Source: JBQLZQ01 sp052168355
Lineage (GTDB): Bacteria > Pseudomonadota > Alphaproteobacteria > DSM-16000 > Inquilinaceae
Length of the DNA stretch: 64,000 nt
Direction: 5' to 3'
NCBI GenBank assembly: GCA_052168355.1
Contig: JBQLZQ010000001.1
Coordinates: 21,828-85,827, forward strand
The number at the start of each line of letters is the position of its first letter. Positions within the stretch are counted from its first letter, which is position 1. Of the stretch, positions 42,555-51,466 are shown one piece after another. The position numbers were made by a program, and so were the translations under genes. The notes beneath the pieces were generated by a model. That model ran no database searches. It worked only from the letters and a program-made list of their open reading frames with translations, and was not told where the DNA came from.

Positions 42555-44603
42555 CTAAGGCGTCAGCGGCAGGTCGCGGGCGGCGGCGCGCAGGGCGTCT
42601 TCGGCTTCCCGGACGGCGGCGCGGGCTTCGGCGATACGGTCCCCCAGCGCGTCCAGAGTGTCTTCCTCGGCGGCGAGCTGGGCCAGGTAACGGCGGAACA
42701 GATCGCTGTCCTCGGGCACGGCCTGCAGCGAGGCACGCAACCGCTCCTGTTCGGCTAGGACCGCCCCGCGCTCCTGCTCCACCGCCGCCAGGCTCCGGCG
42801 CTGCTGCCCCACCGCCGAACGACGCTCGGCCACAAGCTCAAGCCCCTGGCGAAGCGCGGGATCAAGCTCGGCCGACCCGGCGTAAAAGAGGATCTGGTCG
42901 GCGTTCAGGGTCACCAGTTCGACCGTCTCGAGCACCGGCCGCTCCAGCACGGTTTCGACGGTCACCGTTTCGCCGGCCGGAACCGTGGCGCCGACGCGAT
43001 AGGCGGCAGGCGTGATCTCCACGTCTCCTTCGGACGGCGTCGCCAGGTCCCAGCCGGGCAGGCGCGGGTGCTCCAGCAACACCCGCCTGTCCTCGTCCGC
43101 CGCGCCGGCGATGGTGTAAAGGGTGGTCTGACGCTCCCGCATCGAGAGTTCCAAGAGCCCGTCCACCAGCCGGGCCCGGGTGACGGTCCGGGTCGTCCGG
43201 TCGTTGCGGTCGATCCGGACGGCGTGATCGACGGCAAAGCTGAGCAGACGCCCCTCACCCGCCGGCAGCGCGCCCAGCCGGGCATCGCCGACATGGGTGA
43301 CGCCGATGGCGGCGTCGCGGGCGTACAGGGTGATGACACCCGGCGGCAGAGCCTGACCGCCGTCGTTGTCCAGACGGAGGCTGAGCAGCGGATGGGTGGG
43401 ATCGGCCTGCGGCTGGTACAGCGACACGCGGTCCACGGACACGGCCCGGTCGACGATCGGCACCAGGGCGGAATGCCCATTGGAGAGAGTGACCGGACGC
43501 GGCAGTCGAAACGTCACCTGTCCGACGGTACTCTGGGCCCCGGCCGCGTCGACGCCGGCGGCGCCCATCGGTGACGGCGCCATCGCCAGGCTTTCCGCGC
43601 CGGCAAATCCTTCGTCTTTCTCGAAGGTGCCGCGCGCCCTTGGCATCGCCGAGTCGGCCATGGTCTGCAACGGCATGGCGCCAGTGTCGACATCGGGCAG
43701 GATCCGTCCCAGCACCTCGACCGGCACCTCCGGCCGCTCGACGAAATAGGACTCGTAGAGGGCCTGACGGAAGGTCACCGGGTTGCCCGAGACGATGGTG
43801 AGTTCCACGTCGCGCCAGTCTTCGCCGCTGAGGTTTTCGACCACGGCCCAGCCACGCAATTCGGCAGGTCCGTCTCCATCCCCCGCCGGTACCGTCAGGC
43901 GATAGCTCGCTTTCCACAGGGGCGTTTCCACCAGATAGCCCACGCGCACGACGCGCGCGCCGGCACCGGATGACAGGACCGTCAGCCGCCGGCCCTCACG
44001 GGCGCCATAGGCACCCATGGCCGCCAATGCCCGACCGATCTGTTCCTGCAGGGCGGGATCGGCGAACTGAATGGCATCGGCCTGTTCCAGCAGAAATTGT
44101 CGGATGCCGTCGTCGGTCATCACGCTGACCCGATGCTGCAGCGTGGTGCCGGTGTCGGCCGGAAGCTGCACCTCCTGGACCTCGACGCCGATGATCCGGC
44201 CGCGGACCTGACGGCCGCCCAGGGTGCGCACCTCCGCCCCCTGAAGAGCCTTGAGCAAGGCATCGGGAGAGTCCAGCGCGGCTCGATCGAAGGGCAGTTC
44301 CCGGAAAACTTCGTCCAGCGGCGCCCGGCCCGGCAGGCTGATCCCGCCTACCGCACCGCTGTCATCGTAGACGACGATGCTTTTGAGAACGTCGTCGACC
44401 TGGTCGAGCCGCACATCGAGAGTCAGCGTGGCGTCGTCGGTCACCGACGCCTCGTATTCGAAATAGCCGACCCCGCCGGTCGACAGCATCACCCGTTTGA
44501 GAACAAGCTCGGGGGGCGTTTCCTGCGCCACCACCGCCGTGCCACCGCCGCCGGCAACGACCAGAACAAGTGCGATGGCCAACAGGCGGCGAACGCGCGA
44601 CAT
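42555..44603 (-). CDS. DUF4139 domain-containing exported protein
   Basis: 682-residue protein with a signal peptide (MSRVRRLLAIALVLVVAGGG, cleavage near VVAQE). An N-terminal beta-rich region (LVLKRVMLSTGGVGYFEYEA, LTLDVRLDQVDDVLKSIVVYD) and the DUF4139 core (YLVETPLWKASYRLTVPAG, GWAVVENLSGEDWRDVELTIVSGNPVTF in two parts) are recognisable. A C-terminal coiled coil (about 590-675, rich in Ala/Arg/Glu: EQERGAVLAEQERLRASLQA) follows. The cellular role of DUF4139 proteins is unknown; an envelope location is likely. ATG 44603 follows GGGAG at good spacing. There is no obvious operon partner. Confidence 0.8.
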   Translation of the reverse strand: MSRVRRLLAIALVLVVAGGGGTAVVAQETPPELVLKRVMLSTGGVGYFEYEASVTDDATLTLDVRLDQVDDVLKSIVVYDDSGAVGGISLPGRAPLDEVFRELPFDRAALDSPDALLKALQGAEVRTLGGRQVRGRIIGVEVQEVQLPADTGTTLQHRVSVMTDDGIRQFLLEQADAIQFADPALQEQIGRALAAMGAYGAREGRRLTVLSSGAGARVVRVGYLVETPLWKASYRLTVPAGDGDGPAELRGWAVVENLSGEDWRDVELTIVSGNPVTFRQALYESYFVERPEVPVEVLGRILPDVDTGAMPLQTMADSAMPRARGTFEKDEGFAGAESLAMAPSPMGAAGVDAAGAQSTVGQVTFRLPRPVTLSNGHSALVPIVDRAVSVDRVSLYQPQADPTHPLLSLRLDNDGGQALPPGVITLYARDAAIGVTHVGDARLGALPAGEGRLLSFAVDHAVRIDRNDRTTRTVTRARLVDGLLELSMRERQTTLYTIAGAADEDRRVLLEHPRLPGWDLATPSEGDVEITPAAYRVGATVPAGETVTVETVLERPVLETVELVTLNADQILFYAGSAELDPALRQGLELVAERRSAVGQQRRSLAAVEQERGAVLAEQERLRASLQAVPEDSDLFRRYLAQLAAEEDTLDALGDRIAEARAAVREAEDALRAAARDLPLTP

Positions 44604-44642
44604 GAGGATCTCCCGTGCTGAGGATTCGGAGGTCTTATCCTA

Positions 44643-44678
44643 CCGCGGCTTTGGGCGCGGATTGGGGCCAAAGCGCGG
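44643..44678 (-). terminator. candidate terminator hairpin after the FAH-family gene
   Basis: Arms CCGCGGCTTTGG and CCAAAGCGCGG pair with one bulged base across a 13-base loop, in the 107-bp gap between the FAH gene stop and the DUF4139 start. A CTTTTCC run follows only on the plus-strand side, so termination of the minus-strand transcript is uncertain. Confidence 0.35.
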
Positions 44679-44710
44679 CTTTTCCGGGCCGCCGCGGTGC
44701 CCGGTGCCGG

Positions 44711-45556
44711 TCACGTGGCGGCGCGCACATCCTGACGCTGTTCGCCCAACCCGGCGATCCCAAGCCGAACGACGTTGCCAGCCTTGAGATAGGTCGGCGG
44801 CTTCTGGCCCATGCCCACGCCGGGCGGTGTTCCCGTGGAAATGATGTCGCCTGGCTGCAGGCTCATGAACTGGCTGAGGTAGCTGACGACGAACGCAACC
44901 CCATAAACCATGGTGGCGGTCGATCCGTCCTGATAGCGATGGTCGTCGACATCCAGGAACATGCTCAACGCCTGGGGGTTGGGCACCTCGTCGGCCGTCA
45001 CCAGCCAGGGCCCGATCGGCCCGAAGGTGTCGCAGCTCTTGCCCTTGACCCACTGGCCGGAGCGCTCGATCTGGAAGGCCCGTTCGGACAAGTCGTTGAC
45101 GACGCAATAGCCGGCGACATGGGACAGGGCATCCTTCTCCGTCACGTACTTCGTCGGCCGCCCGATGACCACGCCCAGTTCCACCTCCCAGTCCGTCTTT
45201 TCCGAACCGCGGGGCAGCACGATGGGGTCGTCGGGGCCCATGATGGCACTGGTGGCCTTCATGAAGATGACCGGTTCGGGCGGCACCTCCAGACCCGATT
45301 CGGCTGCGTGGTCGGAATAGTTGAGCCCGATGCATACGAATTTCCCCACCCGTCCGACACAGGGACCGAGCCGCGGACTGCCGGCCACCTTGGGCAGCGA
45401 CGCCGGGTCGAGGCCGCGCAGACGATCGAGAGACTGGGGCCCCAGCACGTCACCGGCGATATCGTCGACGGTTCCAGACAGGTCGCGCAGCGTGCCGTCG
45501 GGGCCAATCAAGCCGGGCTTTTCCTGCCCTCGGTCACCGTAACGGACAAGCTTCAT
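44711..45556 (-). CDS. fumarylacetoacetate hydrolase-family protein
   Basis: 281-residue FAH-fold hydrolase/lyase. Metal-site motifs: VCIGLNYSDHAAESGLEVP, FMKATSAIMGPDDPI, DWEVELGVVIG (Glu-x-Glu), GYCVVNDLSERAFQ and GDIISTGTPPGVGMGQKPP. The family includes 2,4-diketo-3-deoxy-fuconate/rhamnonate hydrolases and ureidoglycolate lyase. Both fit neighbours (aldonate genes on one side, purine breakdown in the same window), so no gene symbol is given. ATG 45556 has a strong GGGAGGA site. An 18-bp palindrome lies 36 bp upstream of the start codon and suggests repressor control. Confidence 0.87.
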   Translation of the reverse strand: MKLVRYGDRGQEKPGLIGPDGTLRDLSGTVDDIAGDVLGPQSLDRLRGLDPASLPKVAGSPRLGPCVGRVGKFVCIGLNYSDHAAESGLEVPPEPVIFMKATSAIMGPDDPIVLPRGSEKTDWEVELGVVIGRPTKYVTEKDALSHVAGYCVVNDLSERAFQIERSGQWVKGKSCDTFGPIGPWLVTADEVPNPQALSMFLDVDDHRYQDGSTATMVYGVAFVVSYLSQFMSLQPGDIISTGTPPGVGMGQKPPTYLKAGNVVRLGIAGLGEQRQDVRAAT

Positions 45557-45591
45557 GGTCGATCCTCCCTGGAATTCGGTCTTTGAAATTT

Positions 45592-45609
45592 GGCGCTATG
45601 ATTAGCGCC
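45592..45609. promoter_or_regulatory. palindromic operator candidate upstream of the FAH-family gene
   Basis: GGCGCTA-TGAT-TAGCGCC is a perfect 7-bp inverted repeat with a 4-base centre, 36-53 bp upstream of the start codon, in the position expected for an operator over or next to the promoter. A short AT-rich stretch (TTTGAAATTT) flanks it. It lies in the 93-bp gap between this gene and the 3' end of the minor pilin gene. Confidence 0.45.
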
Positions 45610-45649
45610 CGACCGACAGGGAGGCAAGGGCGGCCGAACGCGGCCGCGC

Positions 45650-46222
45650 CTAATTCAGGGATGTGACCGCCGCCGTGCGCGGGCGGAAGAAGGCCCGGTG
45701 GTAAAGCGGCTCCGCGCCACCCAGGACAGACAGGTACCAAGGCGTGTAGCGGTAGCGGACCTCGGCCACGATAAGGGTTTCGTTGGCGCTCAAGGTCAGC
45801 CCGGCGGGCAGCACCGCCGGCCCGCCCGAAACGCCGATATCGCTGGTGGCCGGCAGGGTTCCCGGTCCCACCACCTGCCAGTCGACACGGGCGATGCCGC
45901 TGGTGTCGGCGGTGACCGAACTGACCAGCACGATGCCGTTCTCCGTCAGGGCATGGGGGCGCATGACATGGGGTGCGGCGTCCAGCAACGCCTCGACGTC
46001 GGCCAGCATCAGCGTCCGTTCCTGGGACACGAGATCGGCGACCGTGGTCGCGGCGCGCTGCATCTTCTGGTGCAGCAGGACGAACTGGCCAAGCTCGACA
46101 CCGCCCAGCATCAGGATGATCAGCGCCGAAATGGCCACCGCGATCTCCGCCGCCACGGATCCGCCCGTCGCGGTCAGGTAGCGGCGGAGCCAGGCGCGCC
46201 GGATGGGCTTGACCGGTTCCAT
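45650..46222 (-). CDS. TadE/TadF-type minor pilin (second copy)
   Basis: 190-residue pseudopilin-like protein. A basic N-terminus (MEPVKPIRRAWLRRYLTATGG) precedes the hydrophobic pilin helix SVAAEIAVAISALIILMLGGVELGQFVLLHQKMQRAA, with an AAE-type Glu as in TadE proteins. The periplasmic part has paired VSSVTAD and VDWQVVGPG strands. It starts at ATG 46222, sharing one base with the stop of the first TadE-type gene (TGATG). It is the last gene of the tad group on this strand. Its processing would depend on the CpaA/TadV peptidase encoded at 55.7 kb. Confidence 0.82.
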   Translation of the reverse strand: MEPVKPIRRAWLRRYLTATGGSVAAEIAVAISALIILMLGGVELGQFVLLHQKMQRAATTVADLVSQERTLMLADVEALLDAAPHVMRPHALTENGIVLVSSVTADTSGIARVDWQVVGPGTLPATSDIGVSGGPAVLPAGLTLSANETLIVAEVRYRYTPWYLSVLGGAEPLYHRAFFRPRTAAVTSLN

Positions 46223-46842
46223 CAGTAGGGCTCGTTTCGAATGACGACGCTGGCCGCCAAGAGGATGCCCTCGGGGCCCATATAGGGCACCAGGTTCAGG
46301 GCGCCGAGCACCGGGGTGATGGGCCTCCACACCGCCTCCACCCGATAGAGCACGATTTCCCGCGCCTCGCCGGCACCGGGCACGCCCATGTCCCCGTCCC
46401 AGGCGCCGTTGCCGTTGGAATCGACATAGGGCTCGCCCGGGTCGTAAACCTCGTTGCCGTTATCGTCGGTATAGGGTTCGGCCTGGCCGACCGCCTCGAA
46501 GCTGGGATAGACGAGGGTCTCCATATTGGCGATACTGACATCGACCAGCCCCATGCTGCGATCCTGGACGATCTGGAGGATCTGCTGCTCGCGGGTCAGG
46601 CCGCCCGTATCCCGGCCGGTAAGTCCGAAGCGGGCCGATTCCCGGATCCCGGCCTCCAGCAAGGCCGTGACAAAGACGATCATCGAGAATTCCATCACCG
46701 CCAGCACAACCGGGATGAGAACCAGCGCGCCGATGGCGAATTCCATGGCGGCCGCGCCGTCGCGCGCCGGAACCAGTCCGGCGCGTCGCCGCCGGACGAT
46801 ACGCAAAGGATTGCGGTGCGGGAGCCGGGCCATGCTAAACAT
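46222..46842 (-). CDS. tadE: TadE-type minor pilin with calcium-motif insert
   Basis: 206-residue pseudopilin. The N-terminal basic leader ends at GLVPARDGAAAMEFAIGALV, where the AAxEF pattern marks the TadE processing region. The hydrophobic helix runs to about residue 62 (ALVLIPVVLAVMEFSMIVFV). Residues 122-153 contain two Asp/Asn-Gly loops, DDNGNEVYDPGE and DSNGNGAWDGD, that resemble EF-hand/dockerin calcium loops. ATG 46842 (MFSMARLP) follows GGGAATCC; upstream residues in the longer frame would overlap tadD in antisense and look non-coding. It is divergent from tadD across 64 bp. Confidence 0.85.
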   Translation of the reverse strand: MFSMARLPHRNPLRIVRRRRAGLVPARDGAAAMEFAIGALVLIPVVLAVMEFSMIVFVTALLEAGIRESARFGLTGRDTGGLTREQQILQIVQDRSMGLVDVSIANMETLVYPSFEAVGQAEPYTDDNGNEVYDPGEPYVDSNGNGAWDGDMGVPGAGEAREIVLYRVEAVWRPITPVLGALNLVPYMGPEGILLAASVVIRNEPY

Positions 46843-46906
46843 AGGCGGATTCCCGATGCGCGCCGCCCCCAAGCGACACCGGCATCGACAGGTTTGGAGC
46901 CCGCAC

Positions 46907-47755
46907 TTGACGACAGTTCGCTTCCGCCGCCTTGGTCCGGGTCTTGCCCTCGGGGCGCTTTTGCTGGTCGGCGCCTGTGATCCACAAGCCGATGTCGGCT
47001 CCTCGGCCGTGGACGTGCCGCAGGAGGAATCCTCCGAGACCCTGGAGCGGCTGGCGGATTTCACCCTGGCGCGGGGCGACGCCGCCTCGGCCATCGGCCT
47101 GTACCGCCGGGCTCATCTGGCCGATCCGGACCGGATCGCGCCGCTGATCAAGCTGGGGCGGACGCTGGCCCGGGCCGGCAACCATGAAGAAGCGGCGGGC
47201 GCCTTCAACCAGGCGCTGATCGACGACCCGGACAACAGCGACGCCTTGCGCGGTTACGCCAACGCGCAGATCGCGCTGGGACGGCCGGAGGTGGCCCGGG
47301 TCAACCTGGAAGCCGCTTTGGACTCCGAAACCCTGCCGCCGAGCGACCGGCCGTTCGTGCTGAACAGCCTTGGCGTGGCGCTGGACCTTCTGGGCCGGCA
47401 CGAGGACGCCCAGGCGCGCTATCGGGACGGCTTGGACCTGACGCCGGGGGACCTCGACCTGCGCTCCAACCTGGCTTTGTCTCTGTCCCTCGCCGGCGCC
47501 GATACGGCGGCGGTCGATCTGATGCGCACGGTTGCCGCCGCCCCCGCCGCCGAGGCGCGGCACCGGCGAAACCTGGCCCTGGTTCTGGGATTGGCCGGCA
47601 ACGCCGAAGGCGCCGCCGAGGCGCTGCGCCGGGCCGACGTGCCGGCCGACGAAATCACCGCCCAGGTCCAGCAATATGCCCGGCTGCGCGCGATCGAGGA
47701 CTCGACCGCCCGTGCCGCCGCCATTGCCGAGGCACGGTCGATACCCGCCGGCTGA
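46907..47755 (+). CDS. tadD: TadD-like TPR lipoprotein (inverted within the tad locus)
   Basis: 282-residue protein with a lipoprotein signal (LGPGLALGALLLVGACDPQ, Cys about residue 22). Tandem TPR-like helices follow (TLARGDAASAIGLYRRAHLADP, LARAGNHEEAAGAFNQALIDDP, GVALDLLGRHEDAQARYRDGL, NLALVLGLAGNAEGAAEAL). TadD acts as a pilotin or scaffold for the secretin. The start is TTG 46907, 8 bases after GGAG; no ATG lies near the signal peptide. Unlike the usual order, it is on the plus strand, between tadC and tadE on the minus strand. Confidence 0.85.
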   Translation: MTTVRFRRLGPGLALGALLLVGACDPQADVGSSAVDVPQEESSETLERLADFTLARGDAASAIGLYRRAHLADPDRIAPLIKLGRTLARAGNHEEAAGAFNQALIDDPDNSDALRGYANAQIALGRPEVARVNLEAALDSETLPPSDRPFVLNSLGVALDLLGRHEDAQARYRDGLDLTPGDLDLRSNLALSLSLAGADTAAVDLMRTVAAAPAAEARHRRNLALVLGLAGNAEGAAEALRRADVPADEITAQVQQYARLRAIEDSTARAAAIAEARSIPAG

Positions 47756-47796
47756 CGCGCCCGCCGCCCCGGTCCGGGCCTGGTTTCGGGCCGCCA

Positions 47797-48771
47797 TCAC
47801 ATCGCCCCCAGCGAATCGATAACCCGCAGGATCGCCGGGCCGATGAGCACGATGAACAGGGGCGGCAGAATGAAGACGATCATCGGCACGGTCAGCACGG
47901 CCGGCAGACGGGCCGCCTTTTCCTCCGCCCGCATCATCCGCTCGTTGCGCAGTTCGGCGGCCAGAACCCGCAGGGCCTGAGCCAGCGGCGTGCCGAATTT
48001 CTCGGTCTGCTGCAGGGTTCCGACCATGGCCCGGATGCCGGGCAGCCCGGTGCGGGCGGCCAGATTGTCGAGCGCGGTCTTGCGGTCCGGCAAAAACCCC
48101 AACTCCACGGCGGTCAGCGCGAACTCATCCGATATCTCGGGGTAGGAATGTTCCAATTCCCTGGCCACGCGGGTCAACGCGGCGTCGAGGCTGAGCCCGG
48201 CTTCGGCGCAGATGACCATCAGATCCAGCGCGTCGGGCAAGGCCTTGCGGATCTTGTGGCGGCGTTTCTGGGTGGCGTTGCGGATGAGGATGTCCGGTGC
48301 GTAGGCGCCGATCAGGATCGCTGCCAGCGCGATCAGCGCCCGGACGCTCATGGACTGGTCCACGATCCGCACGACAAACAGCAGCAGGATCGCCGCGGCG
48401 GCAATGGCCAGCGGCAGCGTCGCCTTGAAGAACAGATAAGCGATGGCGGCTTCCTTGGACCGATACCCGGCCCCCGCCAGTTTCATCGCGATGGTGTCGG
48501 CCTGACGGCTGCGCATCAGATCGAGCCGTTTGACCACCATCTGCATCAGGTTGCCGGCGGCCTCGTTCTTGCGCCGGCGGCCCGGCGCCAGGGCGGCCTG
48601 CTTGAGAGCGTCCCGATGCCGGACCAGAGCGCGCGCCCGGCCCGCCATGGGCCGTTGGGGTACCAGGGTATATCCGACCGCGAACACGACCAGCGCCGCC
48701 GCCAACCCCGCCAGGGCGACGATGGCTTCCTCGGGCGACAGCCCCGCGGGCAGATGGTCCAGCAGGTTCAT
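47797..48771 (-). CDS. tadC: tad pilus inner-membrane platform protein TadC
   Basis: 324-residue GspF/TadC protein. It has an N-terminal helix (AIVALAGLAAALVVFAVGYTLVP), a cytoplasmic region, a helix pair (AYLFFKATLPLAIAAAAILLLFVV, ALIALAAILIGAYAPDIL), the T2SSF domain (IRKALPDALDLMVICAEAGLSLDAALTRVA, ELGFLPDRKTALDNLAARTG, FGTPLAQALRVLAAELR) and a C-terminal helix (VLTVPMIVFILPPLFIVLIG). ATG 48771 overlaps the tadB stop by 4 bp. Together with TadB it forms the membrane platform driven by TadA. Confidence 0.95.
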   Translation of the reverse strand: MNLLDHLPAGLSPEEAIVALAGLAAALVVFAVGYTLVPQRPMAGRARALVRHRDALKQAALAPGRRRKNEAAGNLMQMVVKRLDLMRSRQADTIAMKLAGAGYRSKEAAIAYLFFKATLPLAIAAAAILLLFVVRIVDQSMSVRALIALAAILIGAYAPDILIRNATQKRRHKIRKALPDALDLMVICAEAGLSLDAALTRVARELEHSYPEISDEFALTAVELGFLPDRKTALDNLAARTGLPGIRAMVGTLQQTEKFGTPLAQALRVLAAELRNERMMRAEEKAARLPAVLTVPMIVFILPPLFIVLIGPAILRVIDSLGAM

Positions 48772-49784
48772 ATCTCGAACCTCACCATCTTGGCCATGGC
48801 CCCAAAGCCGACGCACAGCCAGGTCAGGCCGATGGCCAGCATGATGTTGCCGCGGATATCGGTGAACAGGACCGAGACGTAGTCCGGGCTCTGCAGCCCG
48901 ATGATGAAGAACATGATGAACGGCAGCGACCCGATGATGATGGCGCTGGCCTTGGCCTCGCTCGACATCGCCTTGATCTTGAGTTTGGTCTGCTGGCGCT
49001 TGCGCAGGACGTCGGACAGGTTCTCCAGGGTTTCAGCCAGGTTGCCGCCGGTTTCGCGCTGCACCGAGATGCTGACCACGAAAAACCGGAATTCCGGCGT
49101 ATCGACCCGCTCCGCCACATCCCAAAGCGCCGCTTCGATTTCCTGTCCCAGGGCCATGTTCTCGGTCACCCGCCGAAAGTCGCCGCCCACCGGCTCGCCG
49201 ATCTCCGAGGCCACGACCTTGATCGACTCGGCGACGGGCAGACCCGACTTCAGGCCGCGAATGATCAGATCGATGGCCTGGGGAAACAGTTTGAGAAAAC
49301 GGGCACGGCGACGTCCGATCAGGATCCAGGTCGCCAGATGCGGAAGCCCGAAGCCCAAGGCCACGCCGAACAGCCCGCTGGCCAGAGGCCCCAGGCCGAC
49401 CAGGCGCCACATCATCAGGGCGAAGATCGCGCCGGTGATCAGCATCGTCAGGATGTAGCCGCCCAGGGTGATGCGCTTGCCGGTTCGGTACAGCCGATTG
49501 CGCAGCCTTTCCGGACGGGGCAGCATCCGCGCGATCAGGCGATCCAGAACGGCGATGCCGCTGGAATCGTCGTTTGCCCGCCGCAGGCCGCCACCGGCCG
49601 CGGCGATCCCGCCCCCCGCGCCGGAGACCCGTCCGGCCACCGCGTCGATCCGGCGTCGCCGCTTCTTGCCGCCCCCCGGTGCAAGCAGCGCCAGGGCGGC
49701 AAGAACCACCGCCAGGGTGACGCCGGCCGCCATCAGGGCGACGGGCAAAGGCAGCCCGAAGATCAGGGGTTCGGCATCGGTCAT
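48768..49784 (-). CDS. tadB: tad pilus inner-membrane platform protein TadB
   Basis: 338-residue GspF-family protein. The N-terminal helix LPVALMAAGVTLAVVLAALALLAP is followed by a basic stretch, helices at about 100-145, the T2SSF domain (FPQAIDLIIRGLKSGLPVAESIKVVASEI, RVDTPEFRFFVVSISVQRETGGNLAETLENLSDVLRKRQQ in two parts), and C-terminal helices ending in AMAKMVRFEI. ATG 49784 shares one base with the tadA stop (TGATG) and its own stop overlaps tadC, so tadA-B-C are strictly coupled. Confidence 0.95.
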   Translation of the reverse strand: MTDAEPLIFGLPLPVALMAAGVTLAVVLAALALLAPGGGKKRRRRIDAVAGRVSGAGGGIAAAGGGLRRANDDSSGIAVLDRLIARMLPRPERLRNRLYRTGKRITLGGYILTMLITGAIFALMMWRLVGLGPLASGLFGVALGFGLPHLATWILIGRRRARFLKLFPQAIDLIIRGLKSGLPVAESIKVVASEIGEPVGGDFRRVTENMALGQEIEAALWDVAERVDTPEFRFFVVSISVQRETGGNLAETLENLSDVLRKRQQTKLKIKAMSSEAKASAIIIGSLPFIMFFIIGLQSPDYVSVLFTDIRGNIMLAIGLTWLCVGFGAMAKMVRFEI

Positions 49785-51460
49785 CAGCACACCTCCAGCA
49801 AGGCCTGGCCAAGCCCGTAATAGTCGGCGCGCGGCATGAAGTGCGGACGCACGCCGGCCGGACGGAAGGTGCCGATCAGCCGGCCCCGCGCGTCCTCCCC
49901 CTCGTACTCGAAGCTGAACAGGTCCTGGGTGACGATGACGTCGCCTTCCATGCCCACGACCTCGACGATGCTCGTGATCCGCCGGATGCCGTCGCGCATC
50001 CGGCTGACCTGGACGATCAGGTCGACGGCGCTGGCGATCTGTGTGCGCAAGGCCCGCGTGGGCAGGTTGATCGAGGCCATGCCGATCATGTTTTCCAGCC
50101 GGCTCAGGGCCTCGCGCGGCTTGTTGGCGTGCAGCGTGCACATCGACCCTTCGTGGCCGGTGTTCATGGCCTGGAGCATGTCGAACGCCTCGGCGCCGCG
50201 CACCTCGCCCAAGATTATCCGGTCGGGACGCATGCGCAGCGCGTTCTTCAAAAGCTGGCGCATCGAAATCTCGCCCTTGCCTTCCAGGTTTGCCGGCCGG
50301 GTCTCCAACCGGACCACGTGGGGCTGCTGGAGCTGAAGTTCCGCCGCGTCCTCGATGGTGACGATCCGGTCGCCGGGATCGATGACCTGCGACAGGGCGT
50401 TGAGCAGCGTGGTCTTGCCCGACCCGGTGCCGCCGGAGATCAGAACGTTCAGCCGCGATCGCGACGCGATCTTGAGCAGCGTCGTCATCTGCGGCGACAG
50501 GTTCTGCTGCTCCGTCATCCGGTCCAGGGTGATCTTCTGCTTGGCGAATTTGCGGATCGATATGGAGGCGCCGTCGATGGCCAGCGGCGGGGCGATGACG
50601 TTGACGCGGCTGCCATCGGCCAGGCGCGCGTCGCAGATGGGATTGCTTTCGTCGATGCGCCGCCCGACACGGGTCACGATCCGTGTGGCGATGCTCATGA
50701 CGTGGGCGTTGTCCTGGAACTTGACCGATGTCAGTTCCAGCTTGCCGCGGCGTTCGACATAGACCTGGTTGGGTCCGTTGACCATGATGTCCGTGACGTC
50801 CGCATCGGCCAGCAGCGGTTCCAGCGGTCCCAGACCGATCATGTCGTCGACCAGCGCCGTGACCAGCGCGTCGTGCTCGGACTGGTTGAGCTGGAGGTGC
50901 AGCTCGTCCCTGATCTCGGCGGCGACGCTGTTCAGTTCGCGGACCAGGTCGCCATGGGCAAGACGGGCCGCCGCCCCGATATCGATGCGTTCCAGCAGCA
51001 GCGGACGAACCCGACGCTTGACCTCGTCCAGCGACAGGCCGCTGCCCGACGCAGATCGGGCCGGCGGATCGGGTCGCGGCGCGGCATCGGCCAGGACACC
51101 GATGCCGACCGGGAACGATGACGCCGGCTCCGCGCTCAGCACGTCGTTGACCAGCGCGGTGACCAGTTGACGTTGTTCGAGAAGGTCGGGGGTTTCGCCG
51201 ATCTGATCGAGAATATTGACGACGATGTCGCTGACCTGACCGGCCACGTCCTTGCGCGGCAGGCGCTTGGCGACATCGGGATTGATCATCTGAAGCACGT
51301 GCGGCTGCAGCGTCGCCCGCAGCTTGTCCATGCGCTCGCTGTCGATCATGGTGGCCGCGGCGTCGCCGGCTCCGCCCCGTTCGGCCGGACCGCGCGGACC
51401 GCCCGTCAACGGGCGACGGGGCCCCTGCGGCCCCTTACCCGGGTTGCGACCCCCGAACAT
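49784..51460 (-). CDS. tadA: tad pilus assembly ATPase TadA/CpaF
   Basis: 558-residue secretion ATPase that powers Flp pilus assembly and possibly retraction. A Pro/Gly-rich N-terminal extension (about 1-40) precedes the helical domain. The GSPII_E core has the CpaF box [32 protein letters not shown], Walker [18 protein letters not shown], the Asp box [12 protein letters not shown], Walker B ([21 protein letters not shown]) and the His box [18 protein letters not shown]. All catalytic motifs are intact. ATG 51460 lies 7 bp after the cpaE/tadZ stop. Confidence 0.97.
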   Translation of the reverse strand: MFGGRNPGKGPQGPRRPLTGGPRGPAERGGAGDAAATMIDSERMDKLRATLQPHVLQMINPDVAKRLPRKDVAGQVSDIVVNILDQIGETPDLLEQRQLVTALVNDVLSAEPASSFPVGIGVLADAAPRPDPPARSASGSGLSLDEVKRRVRPLLLERIDIGAAARLAHGDLVRELNSVAAEIRDELHLQLNQSEHDALVTALVDDMIGLGPLEPLLADADVTDIMVNGPNQVYVERRGKLELTSVKFQDNAHVMSIATRIVTRVGRRIDESNPICDARLADGSRVNVIAPPLAIDGASISIRKFAKQKITLDRMTEQQNLSPQMTTLLKIASRSRLNVLISGGTGSGKTTLLNALSQVIDPGDRIVTIEDAAELQLQQPHVVRLETRPANLEGKGEISMRQLLKNALRMRPDRIILGEVRGAEAFDMLQAMNTGHEGSMCTLHANKPREALSRLENMIGMASINLPTRALRTQIASAVDLIVQVSRMRDGIRRITSIVEVVGMEGDVIVTQDLFSFEYEGEDARGRLIGTFRPAGVRPHFMPRADYYGLGQALLEVC

Positions 51461-51466
51461 GACCGG

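Noticed and set aside
42061..42758. Repeated open frames translating to MDVSSRKVQTTSPALDAGP-type peptides
   Set aside because: They are created by the tandem repeat, whose period keeps frames open; the palindromic DNA structure and intergenic position explain them better than a repeat protein.
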